A DNA stretch of 64,000 nt from an uncultured bacterium (lineage in GTDB: Bacteria > Cyanobacteriota > Vampirovibrionia > Gastranaerophilales > Gastranaerophilaceae). The number at the start of each line of letters is the position of its first letter. Positions within the stretch are counted from its first letter, which is position 1. Made by a program: the position numbers and the translations under genes. Location of the stretch: contig CATXCB010000006.1 of the NCBI GenBank assembly GCA_958366705.1, positions 72,306-136,305 of the forward strand, given 5' to 3'. Positions 25,055 to 34,852 of this stretch are shown in pieces. Under the pieces are notes generated by a model. It was not told the DNA's origin, did not search any database, and worked only from the letters and a program-made list of their open reading frames with translations.

Positions 25055-25885
25055 ATGTCATTTTTATCAAATATTAGTGCTCAAATTTCAGACGAAGCTG
25101 CAAAACTTCCAAACCGATTCACTGGTGGATTTTCATCAATGGGAGCTGTTAAACGTCCTCCAAGAACAAATACAACAGAAGAGTTGATGGCATCAATAAA
25201 TGCATATGCAAAAGAGAACCCTGAAATTGCAGAATTCACAAAACAAATGAAAGACATGAATTCACAACATCTGGGTTTAGCTCAAGATATAATTGATTTA
25301 TCAAATATACGAGAAATGTTAAATACAAATATAAACCTTAAACAACCGTCAAAAATATCAGGAAAGACTAATTTTGGAGTAATATTGAACATGCTTCCAA
25401 AAGTTAGCAAACAAAATCCTGCAGCACTTGACCTTACACAAGCTGTAATTAACAATTCAGATACTATTAACTCAAAATATTTTCTAAGCAAATTCTTTGG
25501 TTTTGATCTTGCAAAAGCAAGTGTTGCATCTGAACAAATAAAAGCTGTAGAAGGAATGGTTCCAAGTATCGCCAAAGATACTCTATCCGGCGGCTACACA
25601 ATGGACTATACTAAAAATAACGAATTCTTTAATTTCATAATGCACTTGTGTTCAACAGATTCTAAGCCTGAAAATCTTAAAATGCTAAATAGTATAATTG
25701 ATTCAATTGAAAAATTCTGCAAAAAAACAACACCTACCTGTAATCTTGATGACATAAGACTTGGAGATACTGCAGCAATAAAAGACAATATAAAACATCT
25801 GCCAAATCTTTTAAAAAATGCTGAAGCTCAAGGTAAAAATGTAGATATTTCAGGATTCCTAAACAAGAATATCAATTTAGATTAA
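25055..25885 (+). CDS. Hypothetical protein, probably lineage-specific
   Basis: A 276-residue protein starting MSFLSNISAQISDEAAKLPN with a good AAAGGA site. It is predominantly helical and hydrophilic, with no signal peptide or membrane segment. No domain is recognised. It is the first chromosomal gene beyond the tRNA and converges with dnaE across a shared terminator. It resembles in style other lineage-specific proteins in this window (44315, 53396), but no clear homology is visible. Confidence 0.7.
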   Translation: MSFLSNISAQISDEAAKLPNRFTGGFSSMGAVKRPPRTNTTEELMASINAYAKENPEIAEFTKQMKDMNSQHLGLAQDIIDLSNIREMLNTNINLKQPSKISGKTNFGVILNMLPKVSKQNPAALDLTQAVINNSDTINSKYFLSKFFGFDLAKASVASEQIKAVEGMVPSIAKDTLSGGYTMDYTKNNEFFNFIMHLCSTDSKPENLKMLNSIIDSIEKFCKKTTPTCNLDDIRLGDTAAIKDNIKHLPNLLKNAEAQGKNVDISGFLNKNINLD

Positions 25886-25896
25886 AAATAAAAATT

Positions 25897-25928
25897 AAGA
25901 AGCGGTTTAATATATTAAACCGCTTCTT
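25897..25928. terminator. Bidirectional terminator between 25055 gene and dnaE
   Basis: A perfectly self-complementary 32-base segment (AAGAAGCGGTTTAATA and its complement) with A/T tails on both sides. The dnaE stop codon lies inside it. Confidence 0.85.
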
Positions 25929-28900
25929 TTAAATCTGTATCCATTGATTTAATTGAAATATCAACTTTATCACCAAAACCTTTTTTTAGGTTGTTCACCA
26001 GATCATTTGATGAATTTACCCAGAAAATTGATGATGTTAAAATTTTAACTTCTCCGGTCAAATCTTTTAACTTTAGCATAACAGGGTCTGAGCCATTGTG
26101 CTGACATAACATTTGTTTCAATAAGAATAATTCTTCATATTTCATTTCTGAATTTAACTTAATTGTAAAAATATTAGAATTATCTACAGGTTTTACTGTA
26201 TCAATTAAAATAATTGCAGGATCTTCATCACTTCGGCGGCTAACCTTACCTGAAACAATAATTCTCTGTTCATTTTGTAAAAAGTCATTATACTCTGCAA
26301 TTTTTGAATTAAACGCAAGAGTATCAATTCTACCTGTCAAATCTTCAATTGTCACAAATCTTACAAACTTTGTAGGATCATTTTTTGTAGGAATTTGCTT
26401 AGTTCCTGTAACTAACCCGCAGATAGTAACAACTTTTTCTGTAGGAACATCTGGAATTTGAGATATTTTATGAGTCATTAAGAACGGAAGCTTATCTCTA
26501 ATTGTAGCCAGAGGATGACTTGTTACATAAAAACCTAAAAATTCCTTTTCAAACAACTGAATTTGTCTTGCATCAAACTCTTCATCAGAGCCGGCCAGAT
26601 GGAATTTAGCATCATCTACAGATGCGGTATCTCCCAGCATATCAAAAAGACTCCCCTGACCTGATTCCTTTGCCTTAGCCTCTTTTGATGCAGTTGCTGT
26701 TATATATTCAAGGTTTTCCATAAGCTGCTTACGGCTTTTTTCAATTGTCGAAAATGCACCGGCTTTAATCAAACCCTCCAGGGTTCTTTTATTTGTACAT
26801 TTAACATCGACTCGTTTTATATAATCATATATAGATTTAAATGCTCCATTTGCTTCCCGTTCTTTGATAATATCTTCAATAACGCCTTCTCCAACCTGTT
26901 TAATAGAAGCAAGCCCGAATCTAATATTTTCACCATCCGGCGTAAATGAAGCCAGAGAATGATTAATATCCGGAGGAAGAACTTTAATACCTTTTTTCAA
27001 AGCTTCTTCAATATATAACTGGGTTTTTTCAGCATCACCTGCAACACTTGATAACAACGCTGACAAATACTCAACAGGATAGTGGCATTTTAAATAAGCA
27101 GTTTGATAAGCAACGAAAGCATATGCAGCAGAGTGTGACCTGTTAAAACAGTATGATGCGAAACTCAAAATCTGGTTAAACAAAGCAGTAGCAGATTCAG
27201 AAGTCATGCCATGCTTTGCAGAAGCCTCAATAAACTTCCCTTTTTGTTTTTCCATTTCATCGACTTTTTTCTTACCCATCATACGACGAACCATGTCTGC
27301 TTGACCGAGCGAGTAATCAGCAAGAACCTGGAAAACCTGCATAATCTGTTCCTGATAAACAATCGTACCATAAGTATCTTTCAATACAGGCTCAAGCAGC
27401 GGATGAGCATAAGAAATTGCCTGACGTCCGTGTTTACGTTCAACAAAGTCATCAACCATGCCTGAATCCAGCGGCCCCGGACGGAAAAGTGCAACCAACG
27501 CACCTAAATCTTCAAATACGTCAGGTCTTAAACGTTTAACAAGGTTTTTCATACCTTGAGATTCGAGCTGGAACACACCATCTGTATCACCGTTCATTAA
27601 CATCTCATACGTCGGTTTATCATCTAGCGGAATATCATTAATCGCAAGCTCTATACCTTGACGTTTTTTAATCATATCAACTGTTTTATAAATAGTAGTT
27701 AAGTTCCGTAAGCCTAAAAAGTCCATTTTTAACAGACTTAGAACTTCTGTTACGGCATGAGGAGGATATCCTGTTTGGATAATACCATCCTTAGAAGGTT
27801 GCACCGGAAGAATTTCATCCAGCGGTTTTGGCGCAATAATAACCCCTGCCGCGTGAGTACCGGTGTTATTTTTCAACCCCTCAATACCAATTGCAAGATC
27901 AATTAGTTTTTTCATTCCGACAGTTTTACCCTCTGTCGGATCAATCATTATTTGCTCATCTTTATCATAAAGGGCTTTAAGTTCTGACCCGTCAAACTCC
28001 ATTGCCCGCTTTAGAGTTTTAGCTTTATCGTCTATACTCATAGCAAGTTCAATAGCTGGCTCTATAAGTCCGGCAAGCTTGTTGGCTTCCGAAAACGGAA
28101 CTTTCATAATCCTGGCAACACCCTTAAATGCAGCTTTTGCAGCATAGGTACCAAATGTAATAATCTGACATACTTTATCTTCGCCGTATTTTTTAGTTAC
28201 ATAGTCAATAACTTCTCCGCGACGTTCAATACAGAAGTCGATATCAATATCGGGCATTGTAAAACGTTCCGGATTCAAAAATCTTTCAAACAAAAGTTTA
28301 TGCTCTATCGGGTCAAGATCAGTAATTTCCAGTGCATAAGCAACAACAGACCCTGCTGCTGAACCTCTACCAGGACCAACAGGAATGCCATGAGTTTTTG
28401 CATAATGGATAAAGTCCCATGTAATCAAAAAGTATGCAGAAAAACCCATCTGCTGAATTACACCGAGTTCATATTTTACTCTTTCTTTAATATCTTTTGA
28501 AACATCACCATAACGTTTTTTCAATCCAACATGAACTATATATTCAAGATAAGTATCAATTGTATACCCCGCAGGAACTTCATAATTAGGTAGAGGACTT
28601 TTACCGAGTTCAAGCATAACATGACACTTTTCAGCAATATCAACAGTATTTTTAATACATCTGTCAAACAGCTCACTGTCCATCCACTTAAAGGAATCTC
28701 TTAATTCCATTGGAGTCTTTACATAGAATTCATTATTCGCGAAATGAAAACGATTAGGGTCATCTTTATCACTGTTTGTCTGCATACACAAAAGCGTATC
28801 GTGCATATCAGCATCATCTCTGCGCAGATAGTGGGAATCATTTGTAATAATCATCTCAATATCAAGTTCTTGCGCAATTTTTATCAAATCAGGATTTGTT

Positions 28901-29460
28901 CGTTTTTGTTCTTCCAAATTATGATCTTGGAGTTCTATATAATAATCTTCACCAAACAAATCTTTATATTTTTTTGCAATAGCCTTAGCGCCATCATAAT
29001 CATTTTTCAAAAGTTTTTGTAAAACTTCACCGCCAAGACATGCAGAGCAGCATATCAAACCCTCATGGTACTGTTCCAAAAGCTCCCAATTTATACGAGG
29101 TTTTACATAACGTCCCTTGCACCATGCTATTGAGGTAAGCTTAATTATATTAGCGTAACCGGTATTATTCTTCGCAATCAACACAAGGTGATAACAAGGA
29201 TTATTATTCTTATCATGCTCGGTTATATCACCATCATGAACATAGAACTCACAACCCATAAGAGGTTTTACTCCCATATCACGAGCAAGTTCATAAAGCT
29301 CCATATCACCATACATTACACCGTGGTCAGTAACTGCAACCGCAGGAAAATTATTTTCTTTACAGAATTTTAACAACTCTCCTATTCTGATTGCCCCGTC
29401 TAATAATGAATATTCTGTGTGCAAATGAAGCGGCACATATTGTTGATTTACGTCTACCAT
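25915..29460 (-). CDS. dnaE: DNA polymerase III alpha subunit
   Basis: An 1181-residue DnaE-type replicative polymerase. The N-terminal PHP domain begins LHLHTEYSLLDGAI with AVTDHGVMYGD soon after. The catalytic aspartates lie in MPDIDIDF near residue 400, and PGRGSAAGS precedes them near 370. Helix-hairpin-helix and OB-fold (VTICGLVTG) regions complete the usual order. It is full length for the family and transcribed alone. No clear ribosome-binding site is visible before the ATG. Confidence 0.97.
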   Translation of the reverse strand: MVDVNQQYVPLHLHTEYSLLDGAIRIGELLKFCKENNFPAVAVTDHGVMYGDMELYELARDMGVKPLMGCEFYVHDGDITEHDKNNNPCYHLVLIAKNNTGYANIIKLTSIAWCKGRYVKPRINWELLEQYHEGLICCSACLGGEVLQKLLKNDYDGAKAIAKKYKDLFGEDYYIELQDHNLEEQKRTNPDLIKIAQELDIEMIITNDSHYLRRDDADMHDTLLCMQTNSDKDDPNRFHFANNEFYVKTPMELRDSFKWMDSELFDRCIKNTVDIAEKCHVMLELGKSPLPNYEVPAGYTIDTYLEYIVHVGLKKRYGDVSKDIKERVKYELGVIQQMGFSAYFLITWDFIHYAKTHGIPVGPGRGSAAGSVVAYALEITDLDPIEHKLLFERFLNPERFTMPDIDIDFCIERRGEVIDYVTKKYGEDKVCQIITFGTYAAKAAFKGVARIMKVPFSEANKLAGLIEPAIELAMSIDDKAKTLKRAMEFDGSELKALYDKDEQIMIDPTEGKTVGMKKLIDLAIGIEGLKNNTGTHAAGVIIAPKPLDEILPVQPSKDGIIQTGYPPHAVTEVLSLLKMDFLGLRNLTTIYKTVDMIKKRQGIELAINDIPLDDKPTYEMLMNGDTDGVFQLESQGMKNLVKRLRPDVFEDLGALVALFRPGPLDSGMVDDFVERKHGRQAISYAHPLLEPVLKDTYGTIVYQEQIMQVFQVLADYSLGQADMVRRMMGKKKVDEMEKQKGKFIEASAKHGMTSESATALFNQILSFASYCFNRSHSAAYAFVAYQTAYLKCHYPVEYLSALLSSVAGDAEKTQLYIEEALKKGIKVLPPDINHSLASFTPDGENIRFGLASIKQVGEGVIEDIIKEREANGAFKSIYDYIKRVDVKCTNKRTLEGLIKAGAFSTIEKSRKQLMENLEYITATASKEAKAKESGQGSLFDMLGDTASVDDAKFHLAGSDEEFDARQIQLFEKEFLGFYVTSHPLATIRDKLPFLMTHKISQIPDVPTEKVVTICGLVTGTKQIPTKNDPTKFVRFVTIEDLTGRIDTLAFNSKIAEYNDFLQNEQRIIVSGKVSRRSDEDPAIILIDTVKPVDNSNIFTIKLNSEMKYEELFLLKQMLCQHNGSDPVMLKLKDLTGEVKILTSSIFWVNSSNDLVNNLKKGFGDKVDISIKSMDTDLKEAV

Positions 29461-29563
29461 AATACGTTACATGCTAATATAAAGATAACTTATATAAAAT
29501 AGATTATTAACAAGTATAAATATTTTCTTTATAAAATAAACACCCCAAAAACACTATAAATTT

Positions 29564-30871
29564 TTATCCAAATATCAGCACAGACAATAACGCCATCAAT
29601 ATCAGAGGAATATTATAATGCAAAAATGTAGGAACACAGGTATCCCAAATATGATTGTGCTGTCCGTCGGCATTCAACCCTGCAGTTGGCCCTAAAGTTG
29701 TATCAGAAGCCGGAGAGCCCGCATCCCCAAGAGCTGCTGCCGCTGCCAGTACAATTATCATAGACGGAATGCTAAAACCAAGCTTTAAACAAATCGGTAT
29801 ATACAAAACTGCAAGAATAGGAATTGTACCAAAAGATGTTCCAATCCCCATAGTTATAAATAATCCTACAAACAGCATCAAAAATGCTGCCACCAATTTA
29901 CTGGACATCATATATGGAGTAATTGTATTAACTAAAGTATTAACACCACCTGTTGCTTTCATGACACTTGCAAAACCTGCAGCAACAAGCATTACAAATG
30001 CAACATACCCCATTAAACCAACACCCTCATTAATCAATTTATCCATTTTATCATGGTCTATTGCCTTTAAGCCAAAAATTACAGCCAGCCCGACGAGAGC
30101 TCCCAGTGGAAGTGAATTGGTCCACAATTGAACACCCAGCGTCAAAACGGCAGCAAGAAGTGTTATATAATGATTTTTTGTTAAATGCAAATCTTCAACT
30201 TTAGTTTCTTTAATATCAATGTCTTTATAATTTCTTGGTTTTCTATACGATATAAATACGGCAATCAATAATCCGATAAACATAGCTAAACCCAACAGCC
30301 ATGTAGATTTCCAAATGTCATTTTTTACAACTTCAACACCATTTTGCATCATATTTTCAGCAATTAGCCCCTGAAATATAAGCCCGAATCCTGCAGGAAT
30401 TACAATATACGGAGCTTTTAATCCAAAAGCTAACCCACAGGCAACCGCACGTCTATCAATTTTTAATTTATTCATTATTATCAACAATGGCGGAACCAAT
30501 ATTGGAATAAAAGCGATGTGAACAGGAATTAAATTTTGTGAAAGCATTGCTATCCCTGTAAGAATAAATATTAGTAAATATTTTTTCGACTGAATTGTAT
30601 TTGCTATTTTTTTCGCCAATACCGGAGCTAACCCGGTATGAGTCATTGACGCGGCAAATGCTCCGAGCAAGATATAACTCAGTGCTGTTTCGGAATTTCC
30701 TCCCATACCATGGATAAAAATATCCATAACGTCAGAAAGATTTAAATGTCCCACAAGCCCGCCAACTACAGATGATACAATTAATGCCAGCAAAACATTT
30801 ACCCTGCACAAACATAATATACACAGTAAAATAACAGATATAATTATAGGATTAGTTAATAATGCCAGCAT
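29564..30871 (-). CDS. YuiF-like Na+/H+ antiporter family transporter
   Basis: A 435-residue integral membrane protein with about 11-12 hydrophobic helices. The ATG at 30871 is chosen over an upstream GTG because AGGTGG lies five bases before it. NPIIISVILLCILCLCRVNV at the N-terminus and LGDAGSPASDTTLGPTAGLN near the C-terminus are features I associate with the Na+/H+ antiporter family that includes YuiF. Members may move cations or amino acids; the substrate is not evident. Confidence 0.85.
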   Translation of the reverse strand: MLALLTNPIIISVILLCILCLCRVNVLLALIVSSVVGGLVGHLNLSDVMDIFIHGMGGNSETALSYILLGAFAASMTHTGLAPVLAKKIANTIQSKKYLLIFILTGIAMLSQNLIPVHIAFIPILVPPLLIIMNKLKIDRRAVACGLAFGLKAPYIVIPAGFGLIFQGLIAENMMQNGVEVVKNDIWKSTWLLGLAMFIGLLIAVFISYRKPRNYKDIDIKETKVEDLHLTKNHYITLLAAVLTLGVQLWTNSLPLGALVGLAVIFGLKAIDHDKMDKLINEGVGLMGYVAFVMLVAAGFASVMKATGGVNTLVNTITPYMMSSKLVAAFLMLFVGLFITMGIGTSFGTIPILAVLYIPICLKLGFSIPSMIIVLAAAAALGDAGSPASDTTLGPTAGLNADGQHNHIWDTCVPTFLHYNIPLILMALLSVLIFG

Positions 30872-30937
30872 AATTTCCACCTAAATTTAGAATATCATGA
30901 AAATAGATATCCGTCATTCAAAGATAACCCCACATCT

Positions 30938-31651
30938 CTATTTAAATTTAATTTCATAACAAGGATAAATTTTTGAACATCCTTCTATGCGCTGAATTTT
31001 TATTTCAACTTTATCTTTTACTTTAAATTGATTTGAAAACTCTCCGATTTCCATCTTTTTACTTTCATTAGGAATAATATAGTACTTATAAAAATCTTCC
31101 CCCGAGTTATTAAAAATCATAAATTCGTTCTGACGTTTAGAAAATTCAAGGGTTAACGTTCCTTTTTGAAGAGTGGAAACATCAATCATATTATATTTTT
31201 TAAATAAAGATGAAACTTCTTGTTTTGATAATTTTCTTGGTTTAAAATTAACACCGTTAAAAATCAATTCATAAAACTCAAAATCTTTAGGATAGTATGA
31301 ATACAACCTATTTCCGATTAAAAATTCCTGGCTGCCTTCACCAACCCAAACATCTTCTTTGGGCACTTGCGCATTTCCGGTAATCAAATGATATGAAGTA
31401 TATCCTCCATTTCCAACAGGTTCTTGAACCTGTAATATTATAATATCTTTTGAATCATCCTCATCAGTTTTATTATTATACTCATACCAAGAATGCTTGT
31501 TCATATTATATGTCCAAAGTTTTTGACCTATTCTTGGCATCATAGATTTATTCATTGCCTCAATATTTTTATCAGAAGAATACAAGAAATAACTAAATAT
31601 ACCAACAAAAACAAGTGCTATAAGCATACCTATAATATAATTTTTATTCAT
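30938..31651 (-). CDS. Membrane-anchored protein of unknown function
   Basis: A 237-residue protein with one N-terminal membrane helix (IIGMLIALVFVGIFSYFLYS, residues 6-25) and a mainly beta-type extracytoplasmic domain containing GQKLWTYNMNKHSWYEYN. The C-terminus has CSKIYPCYEI with two cysteines. AAAGGA precedes the ATG. No family is recognised. It follows the antiporter in orientation but is separated by a gap, so co-transcription is uncertain. Confidence 0.7.
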   Translation of the reverse strand: MNKNYIIGMLIALVFVGIFSYFLYSSDKNIEAMNKSMMPRIGQKLWTYNMNKHSWYEYNNKTDEDDSKDIIILQVQEPVGNGGYTSYHLITGNAQVPKEDVWVGEGSQEFLIGNRLYSYYPKDFEFYELIFNGVNFKPRKLSKQEVSSLFKKYNMIDVSTLQKGTLTLEFSKRQNEFMIFNNSGEDFYKYYIIPNESKKMEIGEFSNQFKVKDKVEIKIQRIEGCSKIYPCYEIKFK

Positions 31652-31820
31652 ACATATCCTTTTACTTCTAATTTCACCTAAAACAATAACACAAACAGAT
31701 AGTTTTTTAAAAATTAAATTACTAAAAAATAATTAGCCAAATAGTTAATAGATAAAAATTTATAAAGAGAGTTTAATATAATTAATCTTTTTCATACTTC
31801 CAGCTATTCTTAATTCCAAT

Positions 31821-31846
31821 GAGTCTCATTTGAGACTCTTTTTTTT
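31821..31846 (+). terminator. Plus-strand intrinsic terminator without an obvious gene
   Basis: GAGTCTCA and TGAGACTC form an 8 bp stem with a two-base loop and an eight-T tail on the plus strand. No plus-strand gene ends here. A TATAAT at 31777-31782 lies about 40 bases upstream, so a short transcript is possible. A second hairpin (31851-31875) follows, in front of the 31893 gene's end. Confidence 0.7.
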
Positions 31847-31892
31847 AAATGAGAACTGCTGAAATAGCAGTTCTCAAAACAGTATTATAAAA

Positions 31893-32279
31893 TTACCAAA
31901 TAAATAACTCTCTTGTTGAATCTACAACATGCCTGAATAAATTAATTTTTCTTCCGACCTTACGAACATTTCTATATGTTTTTGAATCCCAATAATTATA
32001 CCAATCATAATCATCCCAATCACGATTGCTATACCAAAAATCATATGAACAATTACATCCGTGGTATTTTTTACAACGATTTGCCCAACGCTTATAATAT
32101 CTGTTACGATATCTATCATCATCATCGTCGTCATAATCGTCATCATCATAATCATAATGAACATACCGGGAATAAGCACCACACTTATTGAATCTTCCAT
32201 TATTATGGCAATTTTTAGCAACAACTACATTGCCAGTGATTAAAAATAACGCTAACAATAACACAAAAAGTCTTACCAT
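31893..32279 (-). CDS. Small secreted Tyr/Asp-rich protein
   Basis: A 128-residue protein with a signal peptide (LFVLLLALFLITGNVVVA, cleavage near residue 21). The mature part is extremely rich in tyrosine, aspartate, arginine and asparagine, with an almost pure aspartate run at about 45-55 and five cysteines. Composition suggests a cell-surface or calcium-binding protein. AGGTGTG lies before the ATG. No family recognised. Confidence 0.65.
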   Translation of the reverse strand: MVRLFVLLLALFLITGNVVVAKNCHNNGRFNKCGAYSRYVHYDYDDDDYDDDDDDRYRNRYYKRWANRCKKYHGCNCSYDFWYSNRDWDDYDWYNYWDSKTYRNVRKVGRKINLFRHVVDSTRELFIW

Positions 32280-32305
32280 TCTTCACACCTCATAATATTA
32301 TATTA

Positions 32306-32334
32306 AAACAGCATGGATTTTATCCATGCTGTTT
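32306..32334 (-). terminator. Hairpin downstream of lysS
   Basis: AAACAGCATGGAT and ATCCATGCTGTTT form a 13 bp stem between the lysS stop and the next minus-strand gene. The following bases are T/A-rich. Confidence 0.75.
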
Positions 32335-32345
32335 ATATTACAATG

Positions 32346-33842
32346 CTAATCTTTCTTTTTCAAGGTAGGGAATGCTATTACATCTCGAATTGACGGAGAG
32401 TTAGTTAATAACATAATCAATCTATCAATACCTACACCTAAACCACCCATTGGAGGAACACCGTGTTCTAATGCACAAATATAATCTTCATCAATAGGCA
32501 TTGCTTCTTCATCTCCAGCAGCCTTAGCAGCCATTTGAGCTTCAAATCTTGCTCTTTGATCAATTGGATCTGTTAATTCAGAAAATGCGTTACTGATTTC
32601 CCATCCATTAACTCTTGTTTCAAATCTTTCAGTTAATCTAGGATTATCTCTGTGAACTTTTGCCAATGGAGATATATCTCTTGGATAATCGTAAATATGG
32701 ATTGGTTGAATTAAAGAACCTTCGATTTTTTCTTCGAATACTCTTTCAATTACTTGCCCCCAATTATCACAATCATCAGCATCAACATTTACAGATTTAG
32801 CTTTTTCTTTAGCTTCTTCAACTGTTTCAACTTTATTAAAATCAATACCGGTAGCTTCTTCAACAGCACCTAACATAGTTTTTCTATCCCAAGGCGGAGT
32901 TAAATCAATTTCATTTTCGCCATATTGAATTTTTGTAGTTCCTAAAACTTCTTGAGCTACATAAGCTACAAGGTTTTCTGTTAATTCCATCATATCGTTA
33001 TAATCAACATAAGCTTGATATAATTCCATCATAGTAAATTCAGGGTTGTGGCGAGTATCTATACCTTCATTTCTGAAACTTCTGTTGATTTCAAAAATTT
33101 TCTCACTTACCCCGCCAACCATCAATCTTTTCAGATACAATTCAGGAGCAATTCTTAAGAACATATCCATATCTAATGTATTATGGTGAGTAATAAATGG
33201 TCTGGCATTTGCACCACCAGCTTGCGGATGAAGCATAGGTGTTTCAACTTCCATGAACCCTTTATTAATTAAGTATTCTCTTACTTTTTGAATAATTAAA
33301 CTTCTTTTTTGGAATGTCTTTTTAACATCATCATTAACAATCATATCAACATATCTTTGACGATATTTAGTTTCCACATCTGTTAAACCATGGAATTTTT
33401 CAGGCAATGGTAATAATGATTTTGATAATATTTTTAAAGACATAGCTTTTATTGTTAATTCACCACGCGGAGTTCTTCTAACAGAACCATAGAAACCAAC
33501 AATATCACCTATATCAATTGTTTTTAAAGTTTTTAAATCTTCTTCTGATAAATTTTCTTTATGAGAAAAAACTTGAATTTTTCCTGAGGCATCAACAAGG
33601 TCAATAAACATACCGGTGTTTCTGTTTGCCATTACTCGTCCTGCAACATGATAACAATCTTCTAGTTCTTCGCCTGCCGCAAGATCTTTATACTTATCTT
33701 GTAAATCTTGTGCCATAATATCTTTTTCATACCCGTATGGATATGGATTTAATCCACGTTCTCTCAAATTCTCCATTTTTTGAATTCTTACCTGACGAAT
33801 TTGATTTTGAGATGAATTTGATTCTTGAGTTTTTTCTGCCAT
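32346..33842 (-). CDS. lysS: Lysyl-tRNA synthetase, class II
   Basis: A 498-residue class II LysRS. The OB-fold anticodon-binding domain occupies the N-terminus (VAGRVMANRNTGMFIDLVD), motif 2 is FRNEGIDTRHNPEFTMMELY, and motif 3 is GLGVGIDRLIMLLT at the C-terminus. It charges tRNA-Lys. AAGGA precedes the ATG. Full length, transcribed away from the ABC permease genes. Confidence 0.97.
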   Translation of the reverse strand: MAEKTQESNSSQNQIRQVRIQKMENLRERGLNPYPYGYEKDIMAQDLQDKYKDLAAGEELEDCYHVAGRVMANRNTGMFIDLVDASGKIQVFSHKENLSEEDLKTLKTIDIGDIVGFYGSVRRTPRGELTIKAMSLKILSKSLLPLPEKFHGLTDVETKYRQRYVDMIVNDDVKKTFQKRSLIIQKVREYLINKGFMEVETPMLHPQAGGANARPFITHHNTLDMDMFLRIAPELYLKRLMVGGVSEKIFEINRSFRNEGIDTRHNPEFTMMELYQAYVDYNDMMELTENLVAYVAQEVLGTTKIQYGENEIDLTPPWDRKTMLGAVEEATGIDFNKVETVEEAKEKAKSVNVDADDCDNWGQVIERVFEEKIEGSLIQPIHIYDYPRDISPLAKVHRDNPRLTERFETRVNGWEISNAFSELTDPIDQRARFEAQMAAKAAGDEEAMPIDEDYICALEHGVPPMGGLGVGIDRLIMLLTNSPSIRDVIAFPTLKKKD

Positions 33843-33944
33843 CTTTTTCTATCCTTCTTTTTATTACTAAAATTCGCAATATGATTGTAGCACAAAAAGC
33901 AATAAATTTAAAATGCCTACCATAGAACCCCGAATAATTCTTAC

Positions 33945-33973
33945 TTGACGAAATTAAGCTATAATGAGATAAT
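33945..33973 (+). promoter_or_regulatory. Promoter of the ABC permease operon, leaderless layout
   Basis: TTGACG at 33945-33950, a 17-base spacer and GATAAT at 33968-33973, with six bases before the ATG at 33980. No ribosome-binding site is present, which supports a leaderless transcript. Confidence 0.65.
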
Positions 33974-33979
33974 CTGGGT

Positions 33980-34852
33980 ATGTTTAAGTACTATAGTAAA
34001 ACTGCACCGTATTTATTCTTACTTCCTGCGGGAATTGTTTTACTTATGTTCTTTTTTATTCCGTTTTTCCAAACTATTGGTTTAAGTTTTTTAGATTACT
34101 CTAACAATATTTATCACGCAAAATTTGCAGGACTACAGAATTATATAGACATTTTGCACAACCCCATATTTTACAAAGTTATGCTTAATACATTAATTTA
34201 TTTGATTGTTGCAGTACCAATACTTGCAATCATTCCTCTTTTTCTTGCAATACTTATTAATCAAAAAATCCGTGGTATTACAATTTATAAAATACTCATC
34301 TATCTGCCTGTAATTGTTTCAATAGTCGTTGCAGCTATTGCTTTTAAATGGCTTTATGCAGAACAAGGAATTCTTAACTACATACTCAATGTTTTTCATA
34401 TAAATTCGATAGGCTGGCTAACCGATCCAAAATATTCTATTTACTCGGTCATTATCGTAACTATTTGGAAAGGTATCGGGTATTATATGATGATATATCT
34501 TGCAGCTTTAATGAGTGTCCCAAAAGAACTTTATGAAGCTTGCGATATTGACGGTGCAGGATTTTTAAGGAAACATCTGACGGTCACTGTCCCGCATATA
34601 ATGCCAACAATTGCTCTGGTTACAACAATAAGCTCTATTTCTGCTATGAAAATCTTTGCAGAAATCTATGTAATGACTAAAGGCGGACCTTTAAATTCGA
34701 CCAAAACTATTGTTTATTATATATATGAAAAAGCTTTTGAAAATCTGGATTTAGGTTACGCTTCTGCTATGGCAGTTATACTATTAGTTATAGTAATGAT
34801 TTTTTCTTTAATTAACATATTCTGCTTTGAAAGGGGAAAATATAAAATATAA
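33980..34852 (+). CDS. Sugar ABC transporter permease, MalF/UgpA type
   Basis: A 290-residue permease with six hydrophobic segments. The cytoplasmic EAA loop is visible as ELYEACDIDGAGFLRKHLTV (about 187-206). The N-terminus reads YLFLLPAGIVLLMFFFIPFF. It pairs with the next gene, which overlaps by one base (TAATG). No substrate-binding protein or ATPase is in the window, so the substrate is unknown and those parts must lie elsewhere. Confidence 0.92.
   Translation: MFKYYSKTAPYLFLLPAGIVLLMFFFIPFFQTIGLSFLDYSNNIYHAKFAGLQNYIDILHNPIFYKVMLNTLIYLIVAVPILAIIPLFLAILINQKIRGITIYKILIYLPVIVSIVVAAIAFKWLYAEQGILNYILNVFHINSIGWLTDPKYSIYSVIIVTIWKGIGYYMMIYLAALMSVPKELYEACDIDGAGFLRKHLTVTVPHIMPTIALVTTISSISAMKIFAEIYVMTKGGPLNSTKTIVYYIYEKAFENLDLGYASAMAVILLVIVMIFSLINIFCFERGKYKI

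Noticed and set aside
29655..30131. 158-codon plus-strand frame inside the antiporter gene
   Set aside because: It is antisense to an intact membrane transporter; its composition mirrors the complementary strand of hydrophobic codons.
31922..32243. Several overlapping Met/Ile- or His/Asn-rich frames
   Set aside because: They are alternative frames of the GAT/TAT-rich codons of the Asp/Tyr-rich secreted protein, which alone has a signal peptide and ribosome-binding site.
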